Assembly (NCBI GenBank): GCA_030042765.1
Contig: JASHZA010000278.1
Span: forward strand, 1-5,603
DNA length: 5,603 bases
Reading direction: 5' to 3'
Source of the DNA: Candidatus Binataceae bacterium
Lineage (GTDB): Bacteria; Desulfobacterota; Binatia; Binatales; Binataceae
The notes below the pieces were generated by a model that was not told the DNA's origin, ran no database searches, and saw only the letters and a list, made by a program, of their open reading frames with translations. The number at the start of each line of letters is the position of its first letter. Position 1 is the first letter of the stretch. Positions 1-5,603 of the stretch are shown in pieces. The position numbers and the translations under genes were made by a program.

Positions 1-326
1 TTGACCTGTTGATCAGAAATCCATCTCAGCGATTGGATACGCGGACACATGGAAGGCTCTGTCGCGACCTCTACAAGCCGACATTTGTAGTTGCGCGAGA
101 TTCCACGTTCGGATCTAAGAGCGAAGGGAATTGAACAAACAGGGCGACACGGTGAAGAGACAACCGAAATTAACTGACGATTTGCGATAAAATGCAGTGT
201 TTATATATTGTCGAACGGAGCCGCATCGAATCGGTCGATTATACGGAATTCGTGGTCGAAGCGGGTCGAGTCGGATGCTCAGCTGGTTCCAGGACCGTGC
301 AATTTCACATAACCAACATAAGGACT
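1..326. other. Left-edge region without an intact gene
   Basis: No convincing complete gene is visible on either strand. One rightward frame is open from position 3 to a TGA at 132-134 (43 codons, containing RLCRDLYKPTF). It could be the 3' end of a gene entering from the left, but I do not recognise it and 43 open codons are weak evidence. An AT-rich stretch at about 165-210 contains a possible promoter. A rightward frame starting with ATG at 192 (57 codons, ending at the TAA at 369-371) runs into the zinc-ribbon remnant. Its first 45 residues resemble nothing I know and are probably not coding. The further gap at 426-558 also shows nothing: a 5-bp GC hairpin at 475-490 has no following T-run and is not called a terminator. 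Confidence 0.5.
182..209 (+). promoter_or_regulatory. Possible sigma-70-type promoter
   Basis: TTGCGA (182-187, four of six matches to TTGACA) is followed after 16 bp by TATATT (204-209, five of six matches to TATAAT), in the most AT-rich stretch of the left part of the window. It points toward the broken zinc-ribbon frame about 120 bp downstream. This is consensus matching by eye. Such matches arise by chance in AT-rich DNA, so support is weak. Confidence 0.22.
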
Positions 327-425
327 ACGTATTGCATAAAGTGCGGCGTCGCAATTCCGAATGATAGTTAAGTTTGTCCACATTGCAGTGCCCCCTTGGC
401 GAGCGAAACGGCACTGTTTTCATAA
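327..425 (+). pseudogene. Remnant of a small zinc-ribbon protein, interrupted by a stop codon
   Basis: The frame beginning near 327 encodes YCIKCGVAIPNDS, then TAA (369-371), then VCPHCSAPLASETALFS and a second TAA (423-425). CxxCG followed 11 residues later by CPxC and APL is the classic pattern of bacterial zinc-ribbon proteins, in which four cysteines bind one zinc. Here codons 333, 342, 375 and 384 supply the four cysteines. The TAA falls exactly between the knuckles, where many family members have lysine (AAA or AAG); AAA to TAA is a single substitution. The codon before YCIKC is ACG, where an ATG would be expected for a protein starting MYC, and an AAGGA lies just upstream at 320-324. 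I infer a decayed gene with a lost start and a nonsense mutation. Alternatives are a sequencing error or a chance resemblance. The ancestral C-terminal extent is unknown. Confidence 0.4.
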
Positions 426-558
426 GAACCGACGTCTATGGCGACGCGCAATGGCGGGTCACGAAGCCGAGAGACGCGCCTGCATGCGCGGGCAAATTCA
501 CTGGGTCAGATCGAGCCCCGGCGCGGTCTAACTCACGGATCGGTTGCCTAAGGTCGCT

Positions 559-1044
559 CTACGCGCACCGTCTGGTTCGGACGGCGCGACGAACAGGCTT
601 GGACTTGTATCTTGCTGCTGCCGGATCAAGGGTTGCAAAACCATCGACGATGTCGGTGCGGCTGATGACGCCTACCAGCCGGCCTTGCTCAACGACCGGA
701 AGAGTCCCCAGGTGTTCGCGTTGCATCAGTTCTGCTACGTAAGTCAACTCGTCTGAAGGCTTCGCCGTATGAACGACGTTCGTCATTACAGATCCCACCG
801 TGACACGGTCTGGGTGCATTTCAAGCGCTTTAGCGATCTTGGGAGGCTTGGCAGATCGTCGTCGCGGTAGCAAATCGCCAGCAGTGACGATCCCTACCAG
901 CTGGTCCTTCTCAACGACCGGCAGATGATTGATTCGAGACTCACCAAGCACGGCCCGCGCATGAGCGACTGAGTCGGAAGGTTGGACCGTGGACGGCATG
1001 AATTTCATCCGCCGTTCGACCAATAACGGCTGAATCGCGCTCAT
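559..1044 (-). CDS. Tandem CBS-domain protein
   Basis: This 161-residue protein is made almost entirely of two CBS domains, forming a Bateman module. The first covers about residues 5-60, with HLPVVEKDQLVGIVTAGDL at 40-58. The second covers about 81-135, with TLPVVEQGRLVGVISRTDIV at 114-133. The hydrophobic-PVV-x-GxLVGhhoxxDh signature in both halves is diagnostic. Such modules typically bind AMP, ATP or other adenosyl ligands and act as energy or redox sensors; no catalytic domain is fused here, so a stand-alone sensor or partner-binding role is inferred. There is no signal peptide or membrane segment, so it is probably cytoplasmic. The tail (about 143-161, KSKPVRRAVRTRRCA) is strongly basic and unusual for the family. 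The ATG at 1044 is supported by GGAG (complement of 1054-1057) nine bases upstream; M13 or M16 would cut into domain 1. It lies 220 bp downstream of the response-regulator gene on the same strand, so it may have its own promoter. No terminator was seen on either side. Confidence 0.9.
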   Translation of the reverse strand: MSAIQPLLVERRMKFMPSTVQPSDSVAHARAVLGESRINHLPVVEKDQLVGIVTAGDLLPRRRSAKPPKIAKALEMHPDRVTVGSVMTNVVHTAKPSDELTYVAELMQREHLGTLPVVEQGRLVGVISRTDIVDGFATLDPAAARYKSKPVRRAVRTRRCA

Positions 1045-1264
1045 CGTCTACTGCTCCGTTGACTTCAATTTTTGCGACCAAGGAGGCATTGTGCGCCGGC
1101 TATCCATGGTCAGCAGCATTTCTTGTGCCGACCCTGGCTCATGATTTCCTTGGTTATTTCAGACCGCGAGCACCAACCGCGTTCGTGGGGATTGCAGAAT
1201 GCAGCAAAAAGGTCGCAGCGGTCGTAAGGCCGGCGAGACCGAGTCGGTGCAAAAGTGTTTTGAC

Positions 1265-2593
1265 CTAATCGAGCTTGTAACGCTTACGCTTTCGCCACAG
1301 TGTAGTGACATTGATTCCGAGCGATTCTGCCGCATCCTGGAGCGTTGGCGATTCCGCCAGAACGCGCGTTATCTGATCGCGTTCAATTTCGTCGAGGCTG
1401 GATGACGCGGAAAGCGGAGTGCGTGACGGCAGCTGAAAAAGGGTGTCAGGAAGGCACTCCGGCCCGATTTGATCGCTCTGAGACAGCACCACGGCACGCT
1501 CCACGGCATTGCGCAACTCGCGCACATTGCCCGGCCAACTATAATTGGCAATCGCCATTTGAGTACCCGGCGAGAAGCTTAATTGCCCGCGGCGATTACG
1601 GAGCGCAGCGGCCGACAGTAGCCGCTCCGCAAGTGGTAGGATATCCTCGGCACGTTCACGCAGCGGAGGTACATAGAGAGCGATTACGTTGAGTCTATAG
1701 AACAGGTCTTCTCGGAAGCGGTGAGCGGCCACCTCCGCCGGAAGGTCGCGATTCGATGCGGCGATAATACGCGCGTCGACATGGATGGTTTTCTCGCCGC
1801 CCAAGTGCTCGAAACTCTGTTCCTGAACGAAACGAAGAAATTTGGCCTGAAGAGAGGCACCCAGATCGGCGATTTCGTCGAGAAAAACCGTCCCGCCGTT
1901 GGCGGCTTCCAGCCGGCCGGGCTTATCTTTGATAGCGCCAGTGAAAGCGCCTTTGACATGGCCGAAGAGGTCACTTTCAAGGAGCTGCTCGGACAAGGTG
2001 GTACAGTTGATCACGACAAAAGCCTTTTCACGACGCAGACTCCAGCGATGAATTTGGCGGGCAAGGACATTTTTGCCCGTCCCACTTTCGCCAGTTAAGA
2101 GAATTGCCGCTTCGCTCGCGGCGACCCGTTTGGCGTCCTGAAACAGACGTTGCATAGCGGGGCTTCGAGATTCAAGGAAAGGCCGCTCCTCGATCGTGTC
2201 TCGCAATCCACGAACCTCGCCGCGCAGGCGTCGAGTTTCCAGCGCCCTTTCGACGGCGTGTTCGACCTGATCGAGCGAGAAAGGCTTTGTCAGGTAATCG
2301 TAGGCACCGGCCTTCATGGCGGCGACAGCGCTTTCCACCGTCGCGTAGGCGGTCATCAGGATCACCACAACGTCCGGGTCTCTATCTCTGACAAGCTGCA
2401 GCAATTCATAACCGTTCATTTCCGCCATACGGTAATCGGTGAGGACTAGATCGAAACCGTCCTCCCCTGAGAACAGCGCGAGCGCCTGGGCGCCGCTTTC
2501 CGCGGTGCGCACTTTGTGGCCGCGTTCCTCAAAGAACTTGGCGAGATTCCCTCGGATATTTTTTTCGTCGTCAACGATCAGGAGCTTTGCCAT
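1265..2593 (-). CDS. Sigma-54-dependent response regulator, NtrC family, AlgB-like
   Basis: This 442-residue protein shows the full NtrC-type architecture. The receiver domain (about 3-118) has acidic pocket D8/D9, phospho-acceptor D53, T81 and K103. The AAA+ sigma-54 activation domain (about 140-370) has Walker A GESGTGK (168-174), the sigma-54 contact loop GAFTGA (215-220), Walker B TVFLDE (235-240), FREDLFYRLNV with arginine-finger region (293-303) and WPGNVREL (353-360). A Fis-type helix-turn-helix closes the protein (about 417-439, ending TTLWRKRKRYKLD). All key residues are present, so it should be an active, phosphorylation-controlled enhancer-binding protein that uses ATP hydrolysis to open RpoN promoters. 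The TLWRKRKRY recognition helix and overall length resemble Pseudomonas AlgB. AlgB pairs with the kinase KinB, but no histidine kinase is encoded in this window. The start at 2593 gives the canonical MAKLLIVDDE N-terminus; upstream is only a modest AGCAGG four bases from the ATG. Its targets cannot be read from the sequence, and the symbol is withheld because orthology to AlgB is not shown. Confidence 0.95.
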   Translation of the reverse strand: MAKLLIVDDEKNIRGNLAKFFEERGHKVRTAESGAQALALFSGEDGFDLVLTDYRMAEMNGYELLQLVRDRDPDVVVILMTAYATVESAVAAMKAGAYDYLTKPFSLDQVEHAVERALETRRLRGEVRGLRDTIEERPFLESRSPAMQRLFQDAKRVAASEAAILLTGESGTGKNVLARQIHRWSLRREKAFVVINCTTLSEQLLESDLFGHVKGAFTGAIKDKPGRLEAANGGTVFLDEIADLGASLQAKFLRFVQEQSFEHLGGEKTIHVDARIIAASNRDLPAEVAAHRFREDLFYRLNVIALYVPPLRERAEDILPLAERLLSAAALRNRRGQLSFSPGTQMAIANYSWPGNVRELRNAVERAVVLSQSDQIGPECLPDTLFQLPSRTPLSASSSLDEIERDQITRVLAESPTLQDAAESLGINVTTLWRKRKRYKLD

Positions 2594-2885
2594 AACACCT
2601 GCTGTTCAGTGGGAGTTCGACTCTTGAAACGGTTTTCCTTCCCAACGCAGGGCTGCCCACGCCAGGTTCCACCTCGACCCGCTGAGAGTCCTGCGATTGG
2701 TTGGTCGCACCTTGCAGACCGGCGCGCGCTCGAACGTAGTGCGGTTAGTTGCTCCCGAGGTCGCTGATCGGACTGTCCGGTTCCTCCCTCTCTACACCTG
2801 GGATCGTCGCGGCGTTGATATACGTGGCGGTGCCCTCGCCGTCGATCAGTATGACTCGTCCCGGTGACTTTCGATAGGAGCATTG
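2594..2885. promoter_or_regulatory. Divergent intergenic region
   Basis: These 292 bp separate the leftward response regulator from the rightward DOMON-like gene, so both must be served by promoters here unless transcription reads in from elsewhere. I found no good sigma-70 or sigma-54 (GG-N10-GC) promoter and no clear terminator. The right part is open on the minus strand down to a TAA at 2745-2747, with a frame containing GRVILIDGEGTATYINA. This could be a small gene or a gene remnant overlapping the start of the DOMON-like gene; see the findings. The region between about 2600 and 2740 shows nothing recognisable. Confidence 0.5.
2876..2880 (+). promoter_or_regulatory. Ribosome binding site fixing the DOMON-like gene start
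   Basis: AGGAG, within GATAGGAG, ends five bases before the ATG at 2886. It favours that ATG over the overlapping TTG at 2883 (spacing only two) and over the downstream in-frame ATG at 2955, which has no purine-rich site in front of it. Confidence 0.65.
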
Positions 2886-3521
2886 ATGCACGACAGACAC
2901 TGGCCTTGGCGATATAGTGACGAAAGGCCGATAGCTGTGACAATAGAAACCGGTATGACCATCGAAAACGGGATCGACCTCATATGCCATCCTTCGACTC
3001 GCCCTGAGGCGGTCCGCGCCGTTCGGGTAGACGTACGCCGATCGGCAAGCGGCGAACTCCGGCTCGTATTCCGCCTCGACGGAGATATTCCTCGGATCCA
3101 GATCCCTTCGCCCGGAGTGCCGCGCATCGGTGCGCAGCTATGGTATCACACCTGCTTCGAGGCTTTCATCGCGGTGGAAGGGCAACGGGAGTACCACGAG
3201 TTCAATTTCGCCCCGTCGGGGGAATGGGCCGTCTACGCCTTCCGCGAGTATCGTAACGGAGGGACCTTCGCAAACGCACTTCTAAGGCCCCGGATTACCG
3301 TGCATTCTAATGGCAACAGGCTTGAGCTCGACACCCTCGTCCGGCTCGATTGCCTGTCTGCGATCCACCCAGGTGCTTGTCTCCGTATCGGGCTCTCGGC
3401 GGTCATCGAGGCTAGCGATGGACTCTCATTCTGGGCGCTGCGCCATCCGGCGGACAAGCCGGATTTTCATCACGCGGACGGATTCACCCTGCTGCTTGAA
3501 CCACCAAGGCCCAAGCGGTAG
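2886..3521 (+). CDS. DOMON-like domain protein
   Basis: This 211-residue protein matches, from family knowledge, the bacterial DOMON-like group related to type 9 carbohydrate-binding modules. Its conserved blocks appear in order: ICHPSTRPEAV (33-43), an L-x-L-x-F-x-L-D-G-D strand (58-67), LWYHTCFEAFI (85-95), YHEFNFAPSGEWAVYAF (103-119) and FWALRHPADKPDFHH (182-196). The fold is a beta sandwich; related domains bind haem or sugars, but the ligand of this group is, to my knowledge, not established. Conserved H88, C90, H187, H195 and H196 are candidates for ligand or metal contact. No signal peptide or membrane segment is visible, so it is predicted cytoplasmic, unlike most DOMON proteins. The first 23 residues (MHDRHWPWRYSDERP…) precede the usual family start; translation from M24 (2955) would give a more typical length but lacks a ribosome site. 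It lies 87 bp upstream of the DUF1460 gene on the same strand. Confidence 0.85.
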   Translation: MHDRHWPWRYSDERPIAVTIETGMTIENGIDLICHPSTRPEAVRAVRVDVRRSASGELRLVFRLDGDIPRIQIPSPGVPRIGAQLWYHTCFEAFIAVEGQREYHEFNFAPSGEWAVYAFREYRNGGTFANALLRPRITVHSNGNRLELDTLVRLDCLSAIHPGACLRIGLSAVIEASDGLSFWALRHPADKPDFHHADGFTLLLEPPRPKR

Positions 3522-3542
3522 GGCTGCCGGGCCATGATCATC

Positions 3543-3575
3543 TATAGGGATCGCGAGAAGTGTGCCACACCTATA
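3543..3575. repeat. Inverted repeat with internal palindrome between two genes
   Basis: TATAGG (3543-3548) and CCTATA (3570-3575) are perfect inverted repeats enclosing 21 bp. Inside lies the 11-bp palindrome GTGTGCCACAC (3560-3570). The element occupies most of the short gap before the DUF1460 gene and could be an operator or promoter feature. On the minus strand the same bases give TGGCAC-N5-TCGC (3567 to 3553), one mismatch from the sigma-54 -24/-12 consensus, but pointing leftward into the DOMON-like gene. No T-run follows, so it is not called a terminator. The function is unknown. Confidence 0.3.
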
Positions 3576-3608
3576 CAGGGCAAAAGCGCCTGCTAAAATG
3601 GGATTTTG

Positions 3609-4334
3609 ATGGAGCATGTGCAACCACGAGGTCATAGCTGGCGGCACGTGGAGCAGCTTCTATCCGAAACGAAGTATGAACGTTCCGTTGACAGCCGAAT
3701 CGACATTCTCTCCCGCCACTTCCTTGGACATCCCTACAAACCAAATCCGCTGATTGGATCGGCCGGCACGGCCGAATTGTTCACGGCTTCCCTCGATGGA
3801 TTTGACTGCGTCACGTACATCGAAACCATCGTGGCGCTCGCTCGTGCTTCCGATGTTGATGACTTCACCAGGTGGCTGCGAAAAATTCGGTACGAACGAG
3901 GTCGCGTTGAGTGGGAGTGGCGGAACCACTATATGGCCCTGTGGATTCGCAACAATATACGCGAAGGGATAATCCGGCCGATCTCGATGCTGACTGTGCG
4001 GACCGTCGACACGGAACGCGTTCTGAATGTTGTACCTGGGCTCGCCGCGAGGCGAGTTCGCGTGAAATGTGTGCCAAAGCCGGCAGCGCCACGGCTCGAA
4101 CCATATCTCCAAACCGGCGATCTCATTTTTTTTGTGTCCACATGCAGGAATCTTGACGTGTTTCATGCCGGAATCATCGTGCGCGACGGCAAGAAAGTCC
4201 TTATGCGTCACGCGTCGCGCAGCCAGGGCTTTGTCGTGGAACAGCAATTGCGCGACTTTGTGAAGGCTAATCGGATGACCGGCGTCATTGTGGTACGGCC
4301 GCAAAGGGAGAAGCAACGTATCGCAGTTTCGTAG
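3609..4334 (+). CDS. DUF1460 family protein (putative cysteine amidase/peptidase, NlpC/P60-like)
   Basis: This 241-residue protein matches DUF1460, a papain-like family often labelled N-acetylmuramoyl-L-alanine amidase-like. The N-terminal half holds FDCVTYIET (65-73), with C67 as predicted nucleophile. The C-terminal half has LQTGDLIFFVST (167-178), LDVFHAGIIV (182-191) with predicted catalytic H186, RHAS (200-203) with conserved H201, and a closing GVIVVRP (225-231). The Cys and His are present and correctly ordered, so activity is plausible; known relatives cut amide bonds in peptidoglycan-type peptides, but the substrate here is not known. Family members usually carry a signal peptide. 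This one has none, and an in-frame TAA at 3594-3596 rules out a longer N-terminus, so it should be cytoplasmic. ATG 3609 is chosen over TTG 3606; only a weak GGGA (3600-3603) precedes it. It is followed 75 bp downstream by the glycosyltransferase gene on the same strand, probably in one operon. Confidence 0.82.
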   Translation: MEHVQPRGHSWRHVEQLLSETKYERSVDSRIDILSRHFLGHPYKPNPLIGSAGTAELFTASLDGFDCVTYIETIVALARASDVDDFTRWLRKIRYERGRVEWEWRNHYMALWIRNNIREGIIRPISMLTVRTVDTERVLNVVPGLAARRVRVKCVPKPAAPRLEPYLQTGDLIFFVSTCRNLDVFHAGIIVRDGKKVLMRHASRSQGFVVEQQLRDFVKANRMTGVIVVRPQREKQRIAVS

Positions 4335-4409
4335 CCAGGATGACACGTTTGTCGATGACGGCAATTCAATGATCACAGAGAGGGGTGGCGTGAAGGGGTG
4401 GGCTGTAAT

Positions 4410-5603
4410 TTGAACATCATCTATCCAAAGGACTACTCATCCGGGAGTATTCAACGACTACTCGATACTGCCGATTCCGATGTTCTTTTTCTCGGTGATC
4501 CGCGCGCGAATATCGAACCCGGACCTGGCATGCTCGATCGAATGGCACAGGTCATACGCGCAACCGGCGGCGGCTGGGTTTATAGCGACGCAGCAGGCCG
4601 TCCTCATGTCGACTATCAAAGCGGGAGTATACGGGACGGTTTCGACTTTGGCCCGTTAGTTGGTGTGTCTGTTCGAGCCGCTCGTCAGTCGGGAATCGAC
4701 GGCGACTGGAAATGGGGCGGACTATACGACTTGCGGTTAAGACTTTCGGAAAAGCACGCCATCGTGCGGATTCCCGAACCCTTGTACAGCGCGTCCATGA
4801 TTGACCTGCGGCCGACGGGTCAAAAACAATTCGACTATGTGGATCCGCGCAATCGCGATTACCAAATCGAAATGGAGCGCATTGCAACGGCGCATATTAA
4901 GCGAATCGGCGCATGGTTGCGGCCGCACTTCGAAGAGGTCCCAGTTGCAACGGAAACATTTCCGGTAAAAGCGAGCATCGTCATACCGGTCAGGAATCGC
5001 GAGCAGACAATTCTCGACGCCGTTCAAAGCGCTCTTAGCCAGCGCGCGGATTTCAGATTCAATGTGATCGTCGTCGATAACCATTCGACGGATCGAACGA
5101 CCGAAATTCTACGCTGTATCAACGATTCGCGTGTCAAACACATCGTTCCCGAACGTCGGGACCTCGGAATCGGCGGGTGCTGGAACGAGGCGATTTACTC
5201 CAAGGATTGCGGACGGTATGCGATCCAACTCGACTCCGACGACCTGTACATTAATGAGGGAGTTCTTCGCCGAATTGTTGCAGAACTTGATGCTGGACCT
5301 TATGCGATGGTCATCGGTTCGTATACGGTGGTTAATTTTTCGTTGAACGAGATTCCACCTGGCCTAATCGATCACTGCGAGTGGAGCCGCGAGAACGGAA
5401 GAAACAATGCGCTTCGTGTTAATGGTCTCGGCGCGCCGCGCGCATTCGATACGTCGGTTCTGCGTGGTATCGGATTTCCGAATGTCAGCTATGGCGAGGA
5501 TTACGCGGTGGCGTTGCGCATTAGCCGCGACTATGAAATCGGCCGGATTTCCGAGTCGCTATATCTTTGCCGCCGTTGGGAAGGCAACAGCGATAGCGTG
5601 CTG
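4410..5603 (+). CDS. Two-part family 2 glycosyltransferase, 3' end outside the window
   Basis: A frame of 398 codons is open to the window edge. The C-terminal part (from about 186) is a canonical GT-A glycosyltransferase of family 2: ASIVIPVRNREQTI (188-201), VIVVDNHSTDRT (219-230), the metal/nucleotide-sugar motif LDSDD (274-278), an acceptor-side YGEDYA (361-366) with likely catalytic base in ED, and CRRWEGNSD (387-395). It should move a sugar from a nucleotide-sugar donor to an unknown acceptor. The N-terminal ~185 residues (MNIIYPKDY…, GWVYSDA at 55-61, YQSGSIRDGFDFGP at 69-82, GGLYDLRLRLSE at 103-114, KQFDYVDPRN at 139-148) look like a second, degenerate GT-A half without a DxD. I recall similarly built proteins in Bacteroidota, from memory only. 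No signal peptide or membrane segment is seen. The TTG at 4410 is preferred because it yields the family-like MNIIYP start, with AAGGGG 11 bases upstream; GTG 4398 is an alternative. The stop lies beyond the window. Confidence 0.88.
   Translation, partial: MNIIYPKDYSSGSIQRLLDTADSDVLFLGDPRANIEPGPGMLDRMAQVIRATGGGWVYSDAAGRPHVDYQSGSIRDGFDFGPLVGVSVRAARQSGIDGDWKWGGLYDLRLRLSEKHAIVRIPEPLYSASMIDLRPTGQKQFDYVDPRNRDYQIEMERIATAHIKRIGAWLRPHFEEVPVATETFPVKASIVIPVRNREQTILDAVQSALSQRADFRFNVIVVDNHSTDRTTEILRCINDSRVKHIVPERRDLGIGGCWNEAIYSKDCGRYAIQLDSDDLYINEGVLRRIVAELDAGPYAMVIGSYTVVNFSLNEIPPGLIDHCEWSRENGRNNALRVNGLGAPRAFDTSVLRGIGFPNVSYGEDYAVALRISRDYEIGRISESLYLCRRWEGNSDSVL

Noticed and set aside
475..490. Hairpin CGCGC-ctgcat-GCGCG as a terminator of the CBS gene
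   Set aside because: The stem is only 5 bp and no T-run follows on either strand.
374..742. 122-codon plus-strand open frame starting inside the zinc-ribbon remnant
   Set aside because: It overlaps the well-supported CBS gene on the other strand and its translation is low-complexity and motif-free. The zinc-ribbon motif is in a different frame.
1238..1248. Palindrome ACCGAGTCGGT near the end of the response-regulator gene
   Set aside because: The stem would leave a one-base loop, so it is not a hairpin terminator. As an operator it is single-copy and has no supporting context.
2578..2943. 121-codon minus-strand frame across the divergent gap
   Set aside because: Its composition is arginine/serine-rich with no motif, and it overlaps the starts of two real genes; it looks like a shadow frame.
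3660..4376. 238-codon minus-strand open frame opposite the DUF1460 gene
   Set aside because: It lies antisense to a gene with clear family motifs and catalytic residues, its own translation shows no recognisable motif, and long antisense frames are common opposite GC-biased genes.

Overview
The window reads as chromosomal DNA of a moderately GC-rich Pseudomonadota bacterium, probably alpha- or betaproteobacterial. The grounds are an NtrC/AlgB-type sigma-54 activator, a DOMON-like protein of a kind common in that phylum, and a codon bias toward G/C in third positions. The class cannot be fixed from this sequence. There is no rRNA, tRNA, transposase or CRISPR array.

Layout: (i) 1-558 holds no intact gene. 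It contains what looks like the remnant of a small zinc-ribbon protein (about 327-425), interrupted by an in-frame TAA between its two CxxC knuckles. (ii) 559-2593 carries two leftward genes: a sigma-54-dependent response regulator of AlgB type (receiver, AAA+ with GAFTGA, Fis-type HTH) and, 220 bp downstream of it, a protein of two CBS domains. (iii) 2594-2885 is a divergent intergenic region. (iv) 2886-5603 carries three rightward genes: a DOMON-like protein, a DUF1460 (NlpC/P60-like, putative amidase/peptidase) protein without a signal peptide, and a two-part family 2 glycosyltransferase that runs off the right edge.

The left half is regulatory: a phosphorylation-controlled activator and a probable adenine-nucleotide-sensing CBS protein. 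The right half looks like carbohydrate or cell-wall chemistry. The DUF1460 protein and the glycosyltransferase are 75 bp apart on the same strand and are probably co-transcribed. Because the DUF1460 protein appears cytoplasmic, the pair may act on an intracellular glycoconjugate or muropeptide-like substrate rather than on mature peptidoglycan. This pair is the most promising lead for an under-described system. The glycosyltransferase start is a TTG and its stop lies outside the window, so it is easily missed.
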